DNA from: Aureimonas sp. AU22
GTDB taxonomy: Bacteria > Pseudomonadota > Alphaproteobacteria > Rhizobiales > Rhizobiaceae
Length of the DNA stretch: 64,000 nt
Assembly (NCBI RefSeq): GCF_001463745.1
Contig: NZ_BBWJ01000048.1
Coordinates: forward strand, 62,001-126,000
Reading direction: 5' to 3'
Position numbers and translations under genes: made by a program. This document shows positions 40,852 to 49,169 of the stretch, piece by piece (the stretch's first letter is position 1; each line of letters starts with the position of its first letter). Under the pieces are notes generated by a model. That model made no database searches. It saw only the letters and a list, made by a program, of their open reading frames with translations, and was not told where the DNA came from.

Positions 40852-40880
40852 TTGCTGACAATTTCGTGAAGGATTATGAG
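40852..40880 (+). promoter_or_regulatory. Candidate promoter of efeUOBM
   Basis: TTGCTG (40852-40857) and TATGAG (40875-40880) with an exact 17-base spacer lie 50 bases ahead of the efeU ATG. The Irr-like dyad is just upstream. Both hexamers are imperfect but acceptable for alphaproteobacterial housekeeping promoters. Confidence 0.35.
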
Positions 40881-40930
40881 GTCGGGGCCGGCAAGCGCTC
40901 GGCGCATCCGAAATTCCGCAGGGTTCGACC

Positions 40931-41773
40931 ATGCTGGTCCCATTCCTCATCATGCTCCGGGAGGGGTTGGAAGCGGCGCTGATCGTCGGGATCGTGGCCG
41001 GCTACCTCTCTCACAGCGGACGCGGCGCCTGGATGCCGGCGGTGTGGACCGGCATCTTCCTCGCCGTCGCCCTCGCCTTGTTCGCCGGAGCCGGACTGCA
41101 GCTGGCAAGCGCCGAATTTCCCCAGCGCACGCAGGAACTGTTCGAGGCGATCGTCGGCTTCACGGCCGTCGCGATCCTCACATCGATGGTTCTGTGGATG
41201 CGCAAGGCCGCGCGCTCGCTGAAAGCGGAGTTGCAGGGTTCGATCGACGCCGCCCTTTCGGGATCGCGGGCGCGAGGGCTGGCGCTGGTCGGCCTCGTCT
41301 TCTTCGCCGTGGCGCGCGAGGGCCTGGAATCGGTGTTCTTCCTGCTGGCGATCTTCCAGCAGAGCCCCGGCGCGTCGGGGCCGCTCGGAGCGCTTTTGGG
41401 CATTCTCGTGTCCGGGCTCCTCGGCTGGGCGATCTATGCCGGCGGCGTGCGGCTCGATCTCGCGCGCTTCTTCCGATGGACGGGCGTCTTCATTCTCGTC
41501 GTGGCGGCGGGGCTCCTGGCGGGTTCGATGCGCCATCTGCACGAGGCGGGCGTCTGGAACGCTCTCCAGGCCACGGTCTTCGATCTGAGCCGCGCCCTGC
41601 CCGTGGACAGCCTTCTCGGCAGCGTCCTGTCCGGTCTCTTCGGCTATCTCGCCGATCCGACGGTGGGCGAGGTGCTCGCCTATGTCGCCTATCTCACCGT
41701 GGCGCTGGTTCTCTTCCTGAAGCCCGCCACGCCGGCCCCCGGCCGCGCGCGTCCCGCCGCCGCACTTCGCTGA
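40931..41773 (+). CDS. efeU: FTR1-family high-affinity iron permease EfeU
   Basis: 280-residue inner-membrane protein with seven helices and the two REGLE iron-binding motifs of the family: [12 protein letters not shown] at residues 9-20 and [12 protein letters not shown] mid-protein. It takes up iron, with ferrous iron delivered after periplasmic processing. It is the first gene of a four-gene operon with EfeO, EfeB and EfeM. The length matches E. coli YcdN/EfeU. Divergent from metH. Confidence 0.93.
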   Translation: MLVPFLIMLREGLEAALIVGIVAGYLSHSGRGAWMPAVWTGIFLAVALALFAGAGLQLASAEFPQRTQELFEAIVGFTAVAILTSMVLWMRKAARSLKAELQGSIDAALSGSRARGLALVGLVFFAVAREGLESVFFLLAIFQQSPGASGPLGALLGILVSGLLGWAIYAGGVRLDLARFFRWTGVFILVVAAGLLAGSMRHLHEAGVWNALQATVFDLSRALPVDSLLGSVLSGLFGYLADPTVGEVLAYVAYLTVALVLFLKPATPAPGRARPAAALR

Positions 41774-41783
41774 AGGCCGATCG

Positions 41784-42980
41784 ATGGCTCCCACCGTGCA
41801 GTCCGCTTCGCCCCGTCCGAACCGTGCCCTCCTGTGGGGAGCCGCCGGCTCCGCTCTCCTCATGGTCGCGGGGCTCGGCGCCTTCGCCTACGCCTCTCAG
41901 GTCGCCGCCCGCCGCGCGCCCGGCGGGAGCGACATCACGGTAACGCTGCAGGACAACGCCTGCCAGCCGAACGAGCTGACCGTTCCGGCGGGACGGACGA
42001 GCTTTCGCATCGTCAACCGAACCGAACGCGCCGTGGAATGGGAGATCCTCGACGGCGTGATGGTGGTCGAGGAGCGCGAGAACATCGCGCCCGGCCTGTC
42101 GCAGACCTTGTCCGCCCGCCTCAAGGCCGGCGAATACGCCATCACCTGCGGCCTCCTGTCCAACGCGCGCGGCCGACTGGTCGTCACGCCGGCGGCCTCC
42201 GGCACACCGCTCGAGGCGCCCAAGCTCGTCGCCTTCGTCGGTCCCCTCGCCGAGTATCAGGTCTTCACGCAGCTCCAGGCGCGCGCCCTCCAGCGCGAGG
42301 TGACGGCGCTCGACGAGGCGATCCGGGCCGGCGATCTGGCGAAGGCCCGCGCGCTCTACTCGCAGGCGCGCGCGCCCTACCTGCGCCTGTCTCCGGTCGC
42401 CGGTCGCATCGCCGACCTCGCCAATGCGATCGACCCCGTCGCCGCCTACCTCGCGGGACGCGAGCTAGACGCCGCCTTCACCGGCTTCCATCGGCTGGAA
42501 TACGGCCTCTTCGCCACGAACAGCCTCGACGGCCTCGCCCCGGTGTCGGCTAAGCTCGTCACGGACGTCGGGACGTTGCGCGAGCGGCTGCGCGCGCTGA
42601 AAGCCGCGCCTGCCGACATGCCCGATGGCGCGGCCCGGGTCCTGCGGGGTCTTGCCGACACCACAGCGGGCGGCGGCGCGAACGTCTATGCCCGTACCGA
42701 CCTCGCCGACTTCGACGCGAGTCTTGCGGGGATCGCCAAGATCGTCGCCCTTTTGAAGCCCGTCGCCGGTGAGGCTGCGCCCACCGCCTTCAGTGCCGTG
42801 GAAACCAAGCTTTCGTCGCTGGAAGCCCGGCTGGCCGCCCTTCGCGGGCCGGACGGCTATCGCGCGTTCGACGCGGTCGCGGCCGATGACCGACAAGCGC
42901 TCGTGGAGGGCGCGCGAGACCTCGGCCAGGCGCTGGACCAGACCAGCGAAGCGATCGGCCTCGGGCAGGGCGGCGCGTGA
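41784..42980 (+). CDS. efeO: EfeO: cupredoxin domain fused to M75 (imelysin-like) iron-binding domain
   Basis: 398 residues. One N-terminal transmembrane segment or uncleaved signal (LLWGAAGSALLMVAGLGAFA) is followed by a cupredoxin domain (about 50-135, DNACQPNELTVPAGRTSFRI). A C-terminal M75 domain (about 145-395) carries the HxxE motif in GFHRLEYGLFA. In EfeUOB systems EfeO is thought to bind and deliver iron, and possibly copper, to EfeB and EfeU. It starts 10 bases after efeU, and its stop overlaps the efeB start (TGATG). Confidence 0.92.
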   Translation: MAPTVQSASPRPNRALLWGAAGSALLMVAGLGAFAYASQVAARRAPGGSDITVTLQDNACQPNELTVPAGRTSFRIVNRTERAVEWEILDGVMVVEERENIAPGLSQTLSARLKAGEYAITCGLLSNARGRLVVTPAASGTPLEAPKLVAFVGPLAEYQVFTQLQARALQREVTALDEAIRAGDLAKARALYSQARAPYLRLSPVAGRIADLANAIDPVAAYLAGRELDAAFTGFHRLEYGLFATNSLDGLAPVSAKLVTDVGTLRERLRALKAAPADMPDGAARVLRGLADTTAGGGANVYARTDLADFDASLAGIAKIVALLKPVAGEAAPTAFSAVETKLSSLEARLAALRGPDGYRAFDAVAADDRQALVEGARDLGQALDQTSEAIGLGQGGA

Positions 42981-44284
42981 TGGACGACGGGACGAAACAG
43001 GTACCGCGTTTCCTGACCGACCGCCGCCGGCTCCTGATGGGCCTTGCGGGGAGTGCGGCCGGGGTCGCGGCCGGCAAGACCGCAGGCGCTGCGCAGCAGC
43101 CGCAATCGGAGGTCACGCAGGCCCCGCAGAGCGAACAGGCGCGCAGGGCCCAGCCGTTCCACGGGGCGCATCAGAGCGGCATCGTCACGCCCCGCCCGGC
43201 GGCCGGCATGATCGTCGCCTTCGACACGCTGGCGGAAAGCCCCGAAGAGGTCGAGCGCCTTTTCGCGACGCTGACCGAGCGCTTCCGCTTCCTGATGGCG
43301 GGCGGCCCGGTTCCCGAGCTCGATCCGAAGCTGCCGCCGGCCGATTCCGGCATTCTCGGCCCGGTCGTCGCGCCCGACAACCTGACGATGACCCTGTCGC
43401 TCGGGCACAGCTTCTTCGACGCCCGGCCCTGGCTCCATCCGCTGAAGCCGCGGTGCCTGCAACGCATGACGCGGTTCCCCAACGACGCGCTCGACCCCGC
43501 ACTCTGCCATGGCGACCTGTCGATCCAGATCTGCGCCAACACACCGGACGCCACGATCCACGCGCTGCGCGACATCATCAAGTCGCTGCCCGACCTCCTG
43601 GTCATTCGCTGGAAGCAGGAGGGCACCGTGCCGATCGTTCCGCCGAGCCCGGACGGCGCCCAGGAAAGCGCTCGCAACTTCCTCGGCTTCCGAGACGGCT
43701 CCGCCAATCCGGACTCGCGGGACGCTGCGCTGATGAACACCCTCGTCTGGGTCGGGGACGGCGTCGAGGAGCCCGCATGGGCAGATGCCGGGACCTACCA
43801 GGCGGTGCGCATCGTCCGCAATCTGGTGGAGCGCTGGGACCGCACGCCGCTCGGCGAACAGGAAGCCATCATCGGGCGTCGCAAGGCGAGCGGCGCGCCG
43901 CTCGGATCGTCGGGCACCGAGATCGAGGTTCCCGACTATGCCCGCGATCCCGACGGCAGCGTGACGCCGCTCGACGCGCATATCCGCCTCGCCAATCCGC
44001 GCCGGCCCGACACGCAGAAGAACCTCATGCTGCGCCGCCCCTTCAACTACTCCAACGGCGTCACCCGGAACGGGCAGCTCGACCAGGGACTGCTGTTCAT
44101 CGCCTATCAGGCCGATCTCGACCAAAGCTTCATCGCCATCCAGCAGCGCCTCGATGGCGAGCCGCTGGAGGAGTACATCAAGCCTGTCGGCGGCGGCTAC
44201 TTCTTCACCCTGCCCGGCGTGCGCGACGAGGAAGACTTCCTCGGCCGCTCGCTTCTCCAGGCCGCATCGGACCTGAAGGCCTGA
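42980..44284 (+). CDS. efeB: EfeB: Tat-exported Dyp-type heme peroxidase
   Basis: 434 residues. A twin-arginine signal (DRRRLLMGLAGSAAG) indicates folded export to the periplasm. The Dyp peroxidase motif GFRDGSANP supplies the catalytic Asp, and the proximal His lies in the C-terminal half. Other family segments are FFDARPWLHPLKPRCL and LLFIAYQADLDQSFIAIQQR. EfeB oxidises ferrous iron or extracts iron from heme for EfeU. ATG 42980 overlaps efeO's stop. A GTG three bases earlier is also possible. Confidence 0.93.
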   Translation: MDDGTKQVPRFLTDRRRLLMGLAGSAAGVAAGKTAGAAQQPQSEVTQAPQSEQARRAQPFHGAHQSGIVTPRPAAGMIVAFDTLAESPEEVERLFATLTERFRFLMAGGPVPELDPKLPPADSGILGPVVAPDNLTMTLSLGHSFFDARPWLHPLKPRCLQRMTRFPNDALDPALCHGDLSIQICANTPDATIHALRDIIKSLPDLLVIRWKQEGTVPIVPPSPDGAQESARNFLGFRDGSANPDSRDAALMNTLVWVGDGVEEPAWADAGTYQAVRIVRNLVERWDRTPLGEQEAIIGRRKASGAPLGSSGTEIEVPDYARDPDGSVTPLDAHIRLANPRRPDTQKNLMLRRPFNYSNGVTRNGQLDQGLLFIAYQADLDQSFIAIQQRLDGEPLEEYIKPVGGGYFFTLPGVRDEEDFLGRSLLQAASDLKA

Positions 44285-44301
44285 CGACGGAGACCAAGCC
44301 C

Positions 44302-45120
44302 ATGAAGCCTGCCCTGCCCGCCGGCGCGTTCCTGTTCGCGCTTCTGTCCGGCGCCACGCCGACGCTCGCCGAGGTCTCGCCTCTCGACCTCGTGCAGCCC
44401 GTCGCGGACTACAAGATCTACGTCTCGGAGAAGCTGGAGACGCTGACCGGCGACACCAAGGCCTTCACCGACGCGATCAAGGCGGGCGACACGGCCAAGG
44501 CCAAGGCGCTCTTCGCGCCGACGCGCATGAGCTACGAGGCTGTGGAGCCCATCGCCGAACTCTTCTCCGATCTCGACGCCTCGATCGACTCGCGCGCCGA
44601 CGACCACGAGAAGCGCGAGGAAGACCCCGGGTTCATCGGCTTCCACCGCCTCGAATACGGCCTGTTCTCGCAGAACTCGACCGAGGGTCTCGGCCCGGTC
44701 GCCGACAAGCTGATGGCCGACGTGACCGATTTGGAAAAGCGCATCTCCGATCTCGCGCTGCCGCCGGAAAAGGTGGTGGGCGGCGCGGCCGCGCTGATGG
44801 AGGAAGTGGCCGCGACCAAGATCTCCGGCGAGGAAGACCGCTACAGCGGGACCGACCTCTGGGACTTCAAGGCCAATTTCGACGGTTCGAAGACGATCTT
44901 CGACCTCGTCCGCCCCCTCCTGACGAGCGACGCGGCCTTCGTCGCCAAGGTGGACAAGAGCTTCGGCACGGTGGATACGACGCTCGCGAAGTATCGCGAC
45001 GGCGAGGGCTACCAGCACTACGAGAAGCTGACCGACGGCGACCGCAAGATCCTTGCCGCCAACGTCAACACGCTGGCCGAAGACCTGTCCACCCTGCGCG
45101 GGAAGCTCGGCCTCAACTGA
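44302..45120 (+). CDS. efeM: EfeM: periplasmic M75 (imelysin-like) iron-binding protein
   Basis: 272 residues with a Sec signal (MKPALPAGAFLFALLSGATPTLA) and a lone M75 domain without cupredoxin. It repeats the EfeO features KALFAPTRMSYEAVEPIAEL and GFHRLEYGLFSQNS with the HxxE metal motif. It is the fourth gene of the operon, 17 bases after efeB. A short EfeM beside a cupredoxin-containing EfeO means two M75 proteins serve one permease, perhaps in relay. Confidence 0.9.
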   Translation: MKPALPAGAFLFALLSGATPTLAEVSPLDLVQPVADYKIYVSEKLETLTGDTKAFTDAIKAGDTAKAKALFAPTRMSYEAVEPIAELFSDLDASIDSRADDHEKREEDPGFIGFHRLEYGLFSQNSTEGLGPVADKLMADVTDLEKRISDLALPPEKVVGGAAALMEEVAATKISGEEDRYSGTDLWDFKANFDGSKTIFDLVRPLLTSDAAFVAKVDKSFGTVDTTLAKYRDGEGYQHYEKLTDGDRKILAANVNTLAEDLSTLRGKLGLN

Positions 45121-45272
45121 CATCCCTCGCCACCGCGCCGGAGGCCCAGTTGTCCTTCGGCGCGGCGGCGACGGATCCGGAAAGCCCCGCCGCACCGCTT
45201 GCCTTCGACCGCCTTCGATCGGTGGCCGACGCCGGCCGCAGGCGGCATCCCGGACGCCACCCTTCGCACGGC

Positions 45273-45653
45273 CTAGGCCGGCGACGTGATCGCGCCGTCC
45301 TGCAAAACCGAGAGCACCTGGGAGGGAAGGTAGGGCTTGCCGACGAACCCCAGCGGTTTCCAACCGAGACTGCGGGCCCGCTCCTCCTCTTCGAGATGAG
45401 CCGAGACGAACAGGGCCTCGACCCCGTGCTCCTTGCGAAGCCTGTCCGCCGTCTCGATTCCGTCGTCGCCCCTGGCAAGGTCGATGTCGAGAACGGCGAG
45501 GTCGATCGGAGCGGCGTCGGCGGCGATCTGGAGGGCCTGCGCCATGGTCATCGCAATCCCCACCACGGTGTGCCCGGCATCGGCAAGGATATCCTGCAGG
45601 TCCATGGCGATGATGGATTCGTCTTCAACGATCAAGACTTTGAGGTTACGCAA
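45273..45653 (-). CDS. Stand-alone response regulator receiver domain
   Basis: 126 residues containing only a CheY-like receiver. The acidic pocket is VEDES (E10, D11), the phosphorylation site D56 is in LAVLDIDLARGDDG, the switch Ser is in FVSAHLEE and the conserved Lys is in GFVGKPYLPSQV. There is no output domain. Receivers of this type in Hyphomicrobiales often pair with HWE/HisKA2 kinases encoded elsewhere. No kinase gene is adjacent. It converges on efeM. Confidence 0.88.
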   Translation of the reverse strand: MRNLKVLIVEDESIIAMDLQDILADAGHTVVGIAMTMAQALQIAADAAPIDLAVLDIDLARGDDGIETADRLRKEHGVEALFVSAHLEEEERARSLGWKPLGFVGKPYLPSQVLSVLQDGAITSPA

Positions 45654-45989
45654 GATACCGCTCCGTTCACACTGACCACGTGAACAATCACGAGCGATGG
45701 CTGTTCCGGCTCAACGGTCGCCGGCCTGCGGACCCGGCGCGACCGCCGCCGGCAAGTTTGCGGCTTGCCGCTTCCGCCACGCAGACATCACGCGTCGTGT
45801 CCCGACAAACGGCGCGCCAAGTCGGCAGGGCCGGTGGCCGCCCGAAGGCCCTCCGCATTACCAGCGTTTCCTCACGATCGAGCCGCCAACGCCAACGCCT
45901 CGACCCCGTCGACGTGACCATCGCCGGGACAGGCCGTCGAAACCCGGACGCCGGACATGGTCGACGCCGAACGGGGCGTCGCCCGCGCG

Positions 45990-46231
45990 CATCGCCCGGT
46001 CCCGCTGGACCGTGTCGTGCTGTGGGCATCGTCGTGGCGATCGCCGCCAAAGCGCTGCGGGCCGTGGCGCGCAACGAGAACTTCGGCTGGTCCGTGGTCG
46101 CCCAGTGGTTCTTCGATCCACGGTGATGCAGGGCCTCAGCGTGGCCTTGGGGCTCACCGTCGTCACCATGTCGCTCGGCGATGCACCCCATCGTGCCGCC
46201 GACCGGCAACCCGCTCGTCAGCAGGATCTAG
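45990..46231 (+). pseudogene. Decayed N-terminal relic of a polar amino-acid ABC permease
   Basis: Three frames in succession give recognisable family sequence. The first is ALRAVARNENFGWSVVAQWF ending FDPR then TGA (46124-46126). A one-base shift at about 46123 gives VMQGLSVALGLTVVTMSLG. A further shift and a gap give GNPLVSRI then TAG (46229-46231). Intact glutamine/histidine-family permeases read NFxWxVVxxYLF, then a helix, then MRLSxNPLV at these positions. The C-terminal two thirds is absent. The rest of the 700-base gap (45654-46353) holds no convincing gene. Confidence 0.5.
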
Positions 46232-46353
46232 GCGACCTCGCTGGTCAGCGTGCTGCGAGCGATCCGTGGCCATGGAGCACGCTCGGCAGCCCGTGGAGAT
46301 CCCGAACCTCACGCCTCCGACGACGGAAGCCGCGCGGGAAGCCGAGCTCGGTC

Positions 46354-46779
46354 CTAGTTGCCGGCCAAGCCGAGTTGTTGCTGCATCACGGATGCGGCGT
46401 TGTAGCAGTGGAACGAGGTGACCTTGCCGCCTGCCAGATGGAAGACGTCGCAGCATGGCACGTCGATCGTCCGGTGCGTGGGCGCAAGGGTCCCCGAGGG
46501 AAGGGCCAGCGGGCCCGTGTGCGTTCCGCGAATGGCGAGTTCGACGACGATGACGCCTCCAGCGTCGTAGACGTTGAACAGTTCGCGATGGATGTCCGGG
46601 AATGCGGCGGACAGCGCCCCGATATAGTCCCCGATCGCCTGACCGCGAAGCGTCGCCCCGGCGGGAATGTCGGTCATGTATCCGTCGTCGGAAAAGGCGG
46701 CGACGAAGGTCGCCATGTCGAACCCCTCGCCTTCCGCGACGGCGTAGAGGTCACGGATGATCGCCTCGTTCTCACGCAT
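46354..46779 (-). CDS. SnoaL-like/NTF2-fold polyketide-cyclase family protein
   Basis: 141 residues of the NTF2-like fold: an N-terminal helix pair (ENEAIIRDLYAVAEGEGFDM), ATLRGQAIGDYIGALSAAFP, the strand IVVELAIRGTHTGPL and DVFHLAGGKVTSFHCYNA. SnoaL/ester-cyclase-like proteins have varied or unknown substrates. ATG 46779 has a good site (aggaga). It lies 97 bases downstream of the SDR gene on the same strand and probably shares its transcript. Confidence 0.8.
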   Translation of the reverse strand: MRENEAIIRDLYAVAEGEGFDMATFVAAFSDDGYMTDIPAGATLRGQAIGDYIGALSAAFPDIHRELFNVYDAGGVIVVELAIRGTHTGPLALPSGTLAPTHRTIDVPCCDVFHLAGGKVTSFHCYNAASVMQQQLGLAGN

Positions 46780-46876
46780 TGCGTATCTCCTGGATTGGAC
46801 GTCGCTGGGCCGGCCGTCACGGCGGCCGATCTGGGGTCCGGACGCGAAGGCCGAACTGGCTTTCGCTGGAAATGCT

Positions 46877-47626
46877 CTAGACCTGCGCCTGCCCGCCATC
46901 GGCGAAGAGCTCGCTGCCGTTGACGAAGCTGCTGTCGTCGCTGGCGAGGAACAGGGCGGCGGCAGCCGTCTCGTCGGGGGTCGCCATCCGGCCGAGGGGG
47001 ACCTGCGCCTCCATCGCCGCGACGAAGGCTCGCCGCTCATCTTCGCTCGAGGCAAGGCCGTGCAGACCCGGTGTCGACGTCGGGCCGGGAACGAGCACGT
47101 TCACGCGAATGCGACGCGGTGCGAGATCCAGGATCCAGTTGCGGGCGAAGCTGCGGATGGCCGCCTTGCTGGCGCCGTAGACGCTGAAGGCCGGCGATCC
47201 CGTGCTGGCGGCCGTCGACCCGGTAAGGATCACCGAGGCGCCGTCGACGAGGAGCGGCAGCGCCTTCTGGACGGTGAACAACGTTCCCTTGACGTTCGTG
47301 GAGAAGGTTCGCTCGTACTCCTCCTCCGTGATCTCGGAAAGGGCGGCGAAGCTGCCGCCGCCGGCATTGGCGAACAGCACGTCGATCCGATCGGCTTCCG
47401 CCGCCACGATCTCGTAGAGGCGATCGAGATCGGCGAGGTTCGCGATGTCGCCCTGCACCCCGCGCGCGCCGTTGCCGACCTCGGCCACCGCGGCGTCGAG
47501 TTCGCGCGGGCGCCGTCCGGTCATGAAGACGCGTGCCCCTTCGCTCGCGAAGCGCTTGGCACTGGCGAGCCCGATGCCGCTGTTGGCCCCGGTGACGACC
47601 GCGATCTTGTTGGCGAGCCTGCCCAT
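46877..47626 (-). CDS. Short-chain dehydrogenase/reductase
   Basis: 249-residue classical SDR. The cofactor motif is TGANSGIG (12-19), with NAG at 87-89, catalytic Ser137, Tyr150 and Lys154 (VYGASKAA), and an Arg-Arg after the second strand (TGRRP) that suggests NADP preference. The C-terminus is the usual LFADGGQAQV. It is divergent from an HxlR regulator and upstream of the SnoaL-like gene. SDR plus HxlR pairs frequently respond to quinones or aldehydes, but the substrate is not readable. Confidence 0.9.
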   Translation of the reverse strand: MGRLANKIAVVTGANSGIGLASAKRFASEGARVFMTGRRPRELDAAVAEVGNGARGVQGDIANLADLDRLYEIVAAEADRIDVLFANAGGGSFAALSEITEEEYERTFSTNVKGTLFTVQKALPLLVDGASVILTGSTAASTGSPAFSVYGASKAAIRSFARNWILDLAPRRIRVNVLVPGPTSTPGLHGLASSEDERRAFVAAMEAQVPLGRMATPDETAAAALFLASDDSSFVNGSELFADGGQAQV

Positions 47627-47688
47627 CCATCGTCTCCTTCGTTCGATGGAAGCGGATATAGACAGGCACTGACAACGGCACTAGTACA

Positions 47689-47700
47689 TACCAAAAGGTA
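47689..47700. promoter_or_regulatory. Candidate HxlR operator between SDR and HxlR genes
   Basis: The dyad TACC-AAAA-GGTA lies 16 bases before the HxlR start and 63 bases before the SDR start. HxlR-family proteins bind dyads with GTAC/GTA-type half-sites in such divergent gaps. The region around it (47650-47710) is AT-rich for this genome. Confidence 0.45.
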
Positions 47701-47715
47701 AGTGACGGTTCCGGT

Positions 47716-48087
47716 ATGAGCAAAAGCGAATCTGATTGCGGCCTGGACGTCGCGCTGGCGGTGATGGGCGGCAAGTGGAAACCGCTCATCCTGTATCACC
47801 TCGGATACGGACCGAAGCGTTTCGGAGACCTTCGGCGACTGGTGGCGGGCATCAGCGAGAAGGTGCTGATCCATGAGTTGCGCGAACTCGTCGCCTCCGG
47901 CGTCCTGATCCGGCACGACTATCGGGAAGTGCCGCCACGGGTCGACTACACCGTGACACCGTTCGGGGAGACGCTCGTGGAAGCGCTCCGGCCGCTGTGC
48001 GCATGGGGAACGGCGCATCGTCGCCATGTCGAGGCGACACGGAACGACAGGGCGCCGGATGAGTCCCGCCCCGCAGCATCGCGGTGA
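47716..48087 (+). CDS. HxlR-family transcriptional regulator
   Basis: 123 residues with the family core: LAVMGGKWKPLILYHLGYGP, then RFGDLRRLVAGISEKVLIHE, then the wing DYREVPPRVDYTVTPFGETL. HxlR/YodB-type regulators are small winged-helix dimers, often sensing electrophiles through Cys. Here a Cys occurs near the N-terminus (SDCGLD), where such sensors have it. Its divergent partner, the SDR/SnoaL pair, is the likely target. Confidence 0.9.
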   Translation: MSKSESDCGLDVALAVMGGKWKPLILYHLGYGPKRFGDLRRLVAGISEKVLIHELRELVASGVLIRHDYREVPPRVDYTVTPFGETLVEALRPLCAWGTAHRRHVEATRNDRAPDESRPAASR

Positions 48088-48160
48088 TTTCGAGGGGGTC
48101 TCCCTAAGGGCCGGAGGCCCGGTTCAGCCCACGAGAAGCGAGTGCGGCGGCAATCGGCTG

Positions 48161-49069
48161 CTAGGACGTTTCCACGCCGTCGATCGTCGAGAGCCGTTCG
48201 ACGGCGAATTCCGCAAAGGCGCGGACTGCGGGGCGCATGAACTTGACCGAGGGATAGGCCAGGAACATCTCGGTCGGGCGAACCTCGTACTCCGGCAGGA
48301 TGCGCAAGAGCCGGCCGCTCGCCAGATCATCGGCGATGAGCAGGTGCTGCACAGGACCTGCGGCATGGCCGTCCAGCAGCGTCCTCTCGATCACATGCGC
48401 ATCGATGGTTCTGAGGATCGACCAGACGTCCACCTCCAACTGCTCTCCGTCCCGCAGCAGGGCCATGCGATTCTGTGGCGTGACCGAGCGGGGGGTCGTG
48501 ATCAACGGCACCTCGGACAGACGGTCGAGGGTCTCGATCGCGCCGTGCTTGGCCAGATAGGCGGGGCTCGCGACGAGGATACGGCGGACAAGACCCAGTC
48601 GGCGGATGATCACGTCCTGTGCCTCCGGGCGACCGTAGACGAGCGCCAGATCGAAGTTCTCGAACACGAGGTCGACCGTCCGGCTTTCGAGGACGAGGTC
48701 GATGGCGACATTCGGATGCTTCCGCTGGAACGCCATGACGATGGGATGGAAGTGCTTGGCGCCGATACAGGACGGGGCGTGGACGCGGATCGTCCCTTCG
48801 ATGCGACCGCAATCGGCTTGCAGGCCCTCCACTGCGGCGTCGATCGAGGCGAGTGCCGAACGGCTCGCATCGTAGAGCGCCTGCCCCTCCGCGGTCGGAC
48901 GAACGCTGCGAGCGGACCGCTCGAGAAGGCGCGCCTGAACGCGATGTTCGAGGTTGGCGATATGCTTCGACACGGCTGGCTGGGTGAGCGAGAGATCGCG
49001 CGCTGCCGCCGTCAGCGAGCCGCGTTCGACGGTGCGGGCAAAGGCGCGAAGAGCGGCGGTCAGGTCCAT
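48161..49069 (-). CDS. LysR-family transcriptional regulator
   Basis: 302 residues from ATG 49069 (an upstream in-frame ATG at 49099 adds ten). The N-terminal helix-turn-helix is FARTVERGSLTAAARDLSLT followed by QPAVSKHIANLEHRVQARLL, and the C-terminal effector domain contains FHPIVMAFQRKHPNVAIDLV. It resembles the CrgA/DmlR-like subgroup. It is divergent from an L,D-transpeptidase gene with a 100-base gap and convergent with the HxlR gene. Target and ligand unknown. Confidence 0.88.
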   Translation of the reverse strand: MDLTAALRAFARTVERGSLTAAARDLSLTQPAVSKHIANLEHRVQARLLERSARSVRPTAEGQALYDASRSALASIDAAVEGLQADCGRIEGTIRVHAPSCIGAKHFHPIVMAFQRKHPNVAIDLVLESRTVDLVFENFDLALVYGRPEAQDVIIRRLGLVRRILVASPAYLAKHGAIETLDRLSEVPLITTPRSVTPQNRMALLRDGEQLEVDVWSILRTIDAHVIERTLLDGHAAGPVQHLLIADDLASGRLLRILPEYEVRPTEMFLAYPSVKFMRPAVRAFAEFAVERLSTIDGVETS

Positions 49070-49169
49070 CTCGTCATTCCAAACAGCTATCGATACCATT
49101 CAGGTATAGCCGTTGTTTATGCCTCGCCGAACTGGTGTTCTCAAGCGATCTCCAAAAAGGTGTTCGGGA

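Noticed and set aside
40719-40930. Cobalamin riboswitch upstream of metH
   Set aside because: The gap is only about 210 bases and divergent, and no B12-box-like sequence or suitable fold is visible. The palindrome is a better explanation for control.
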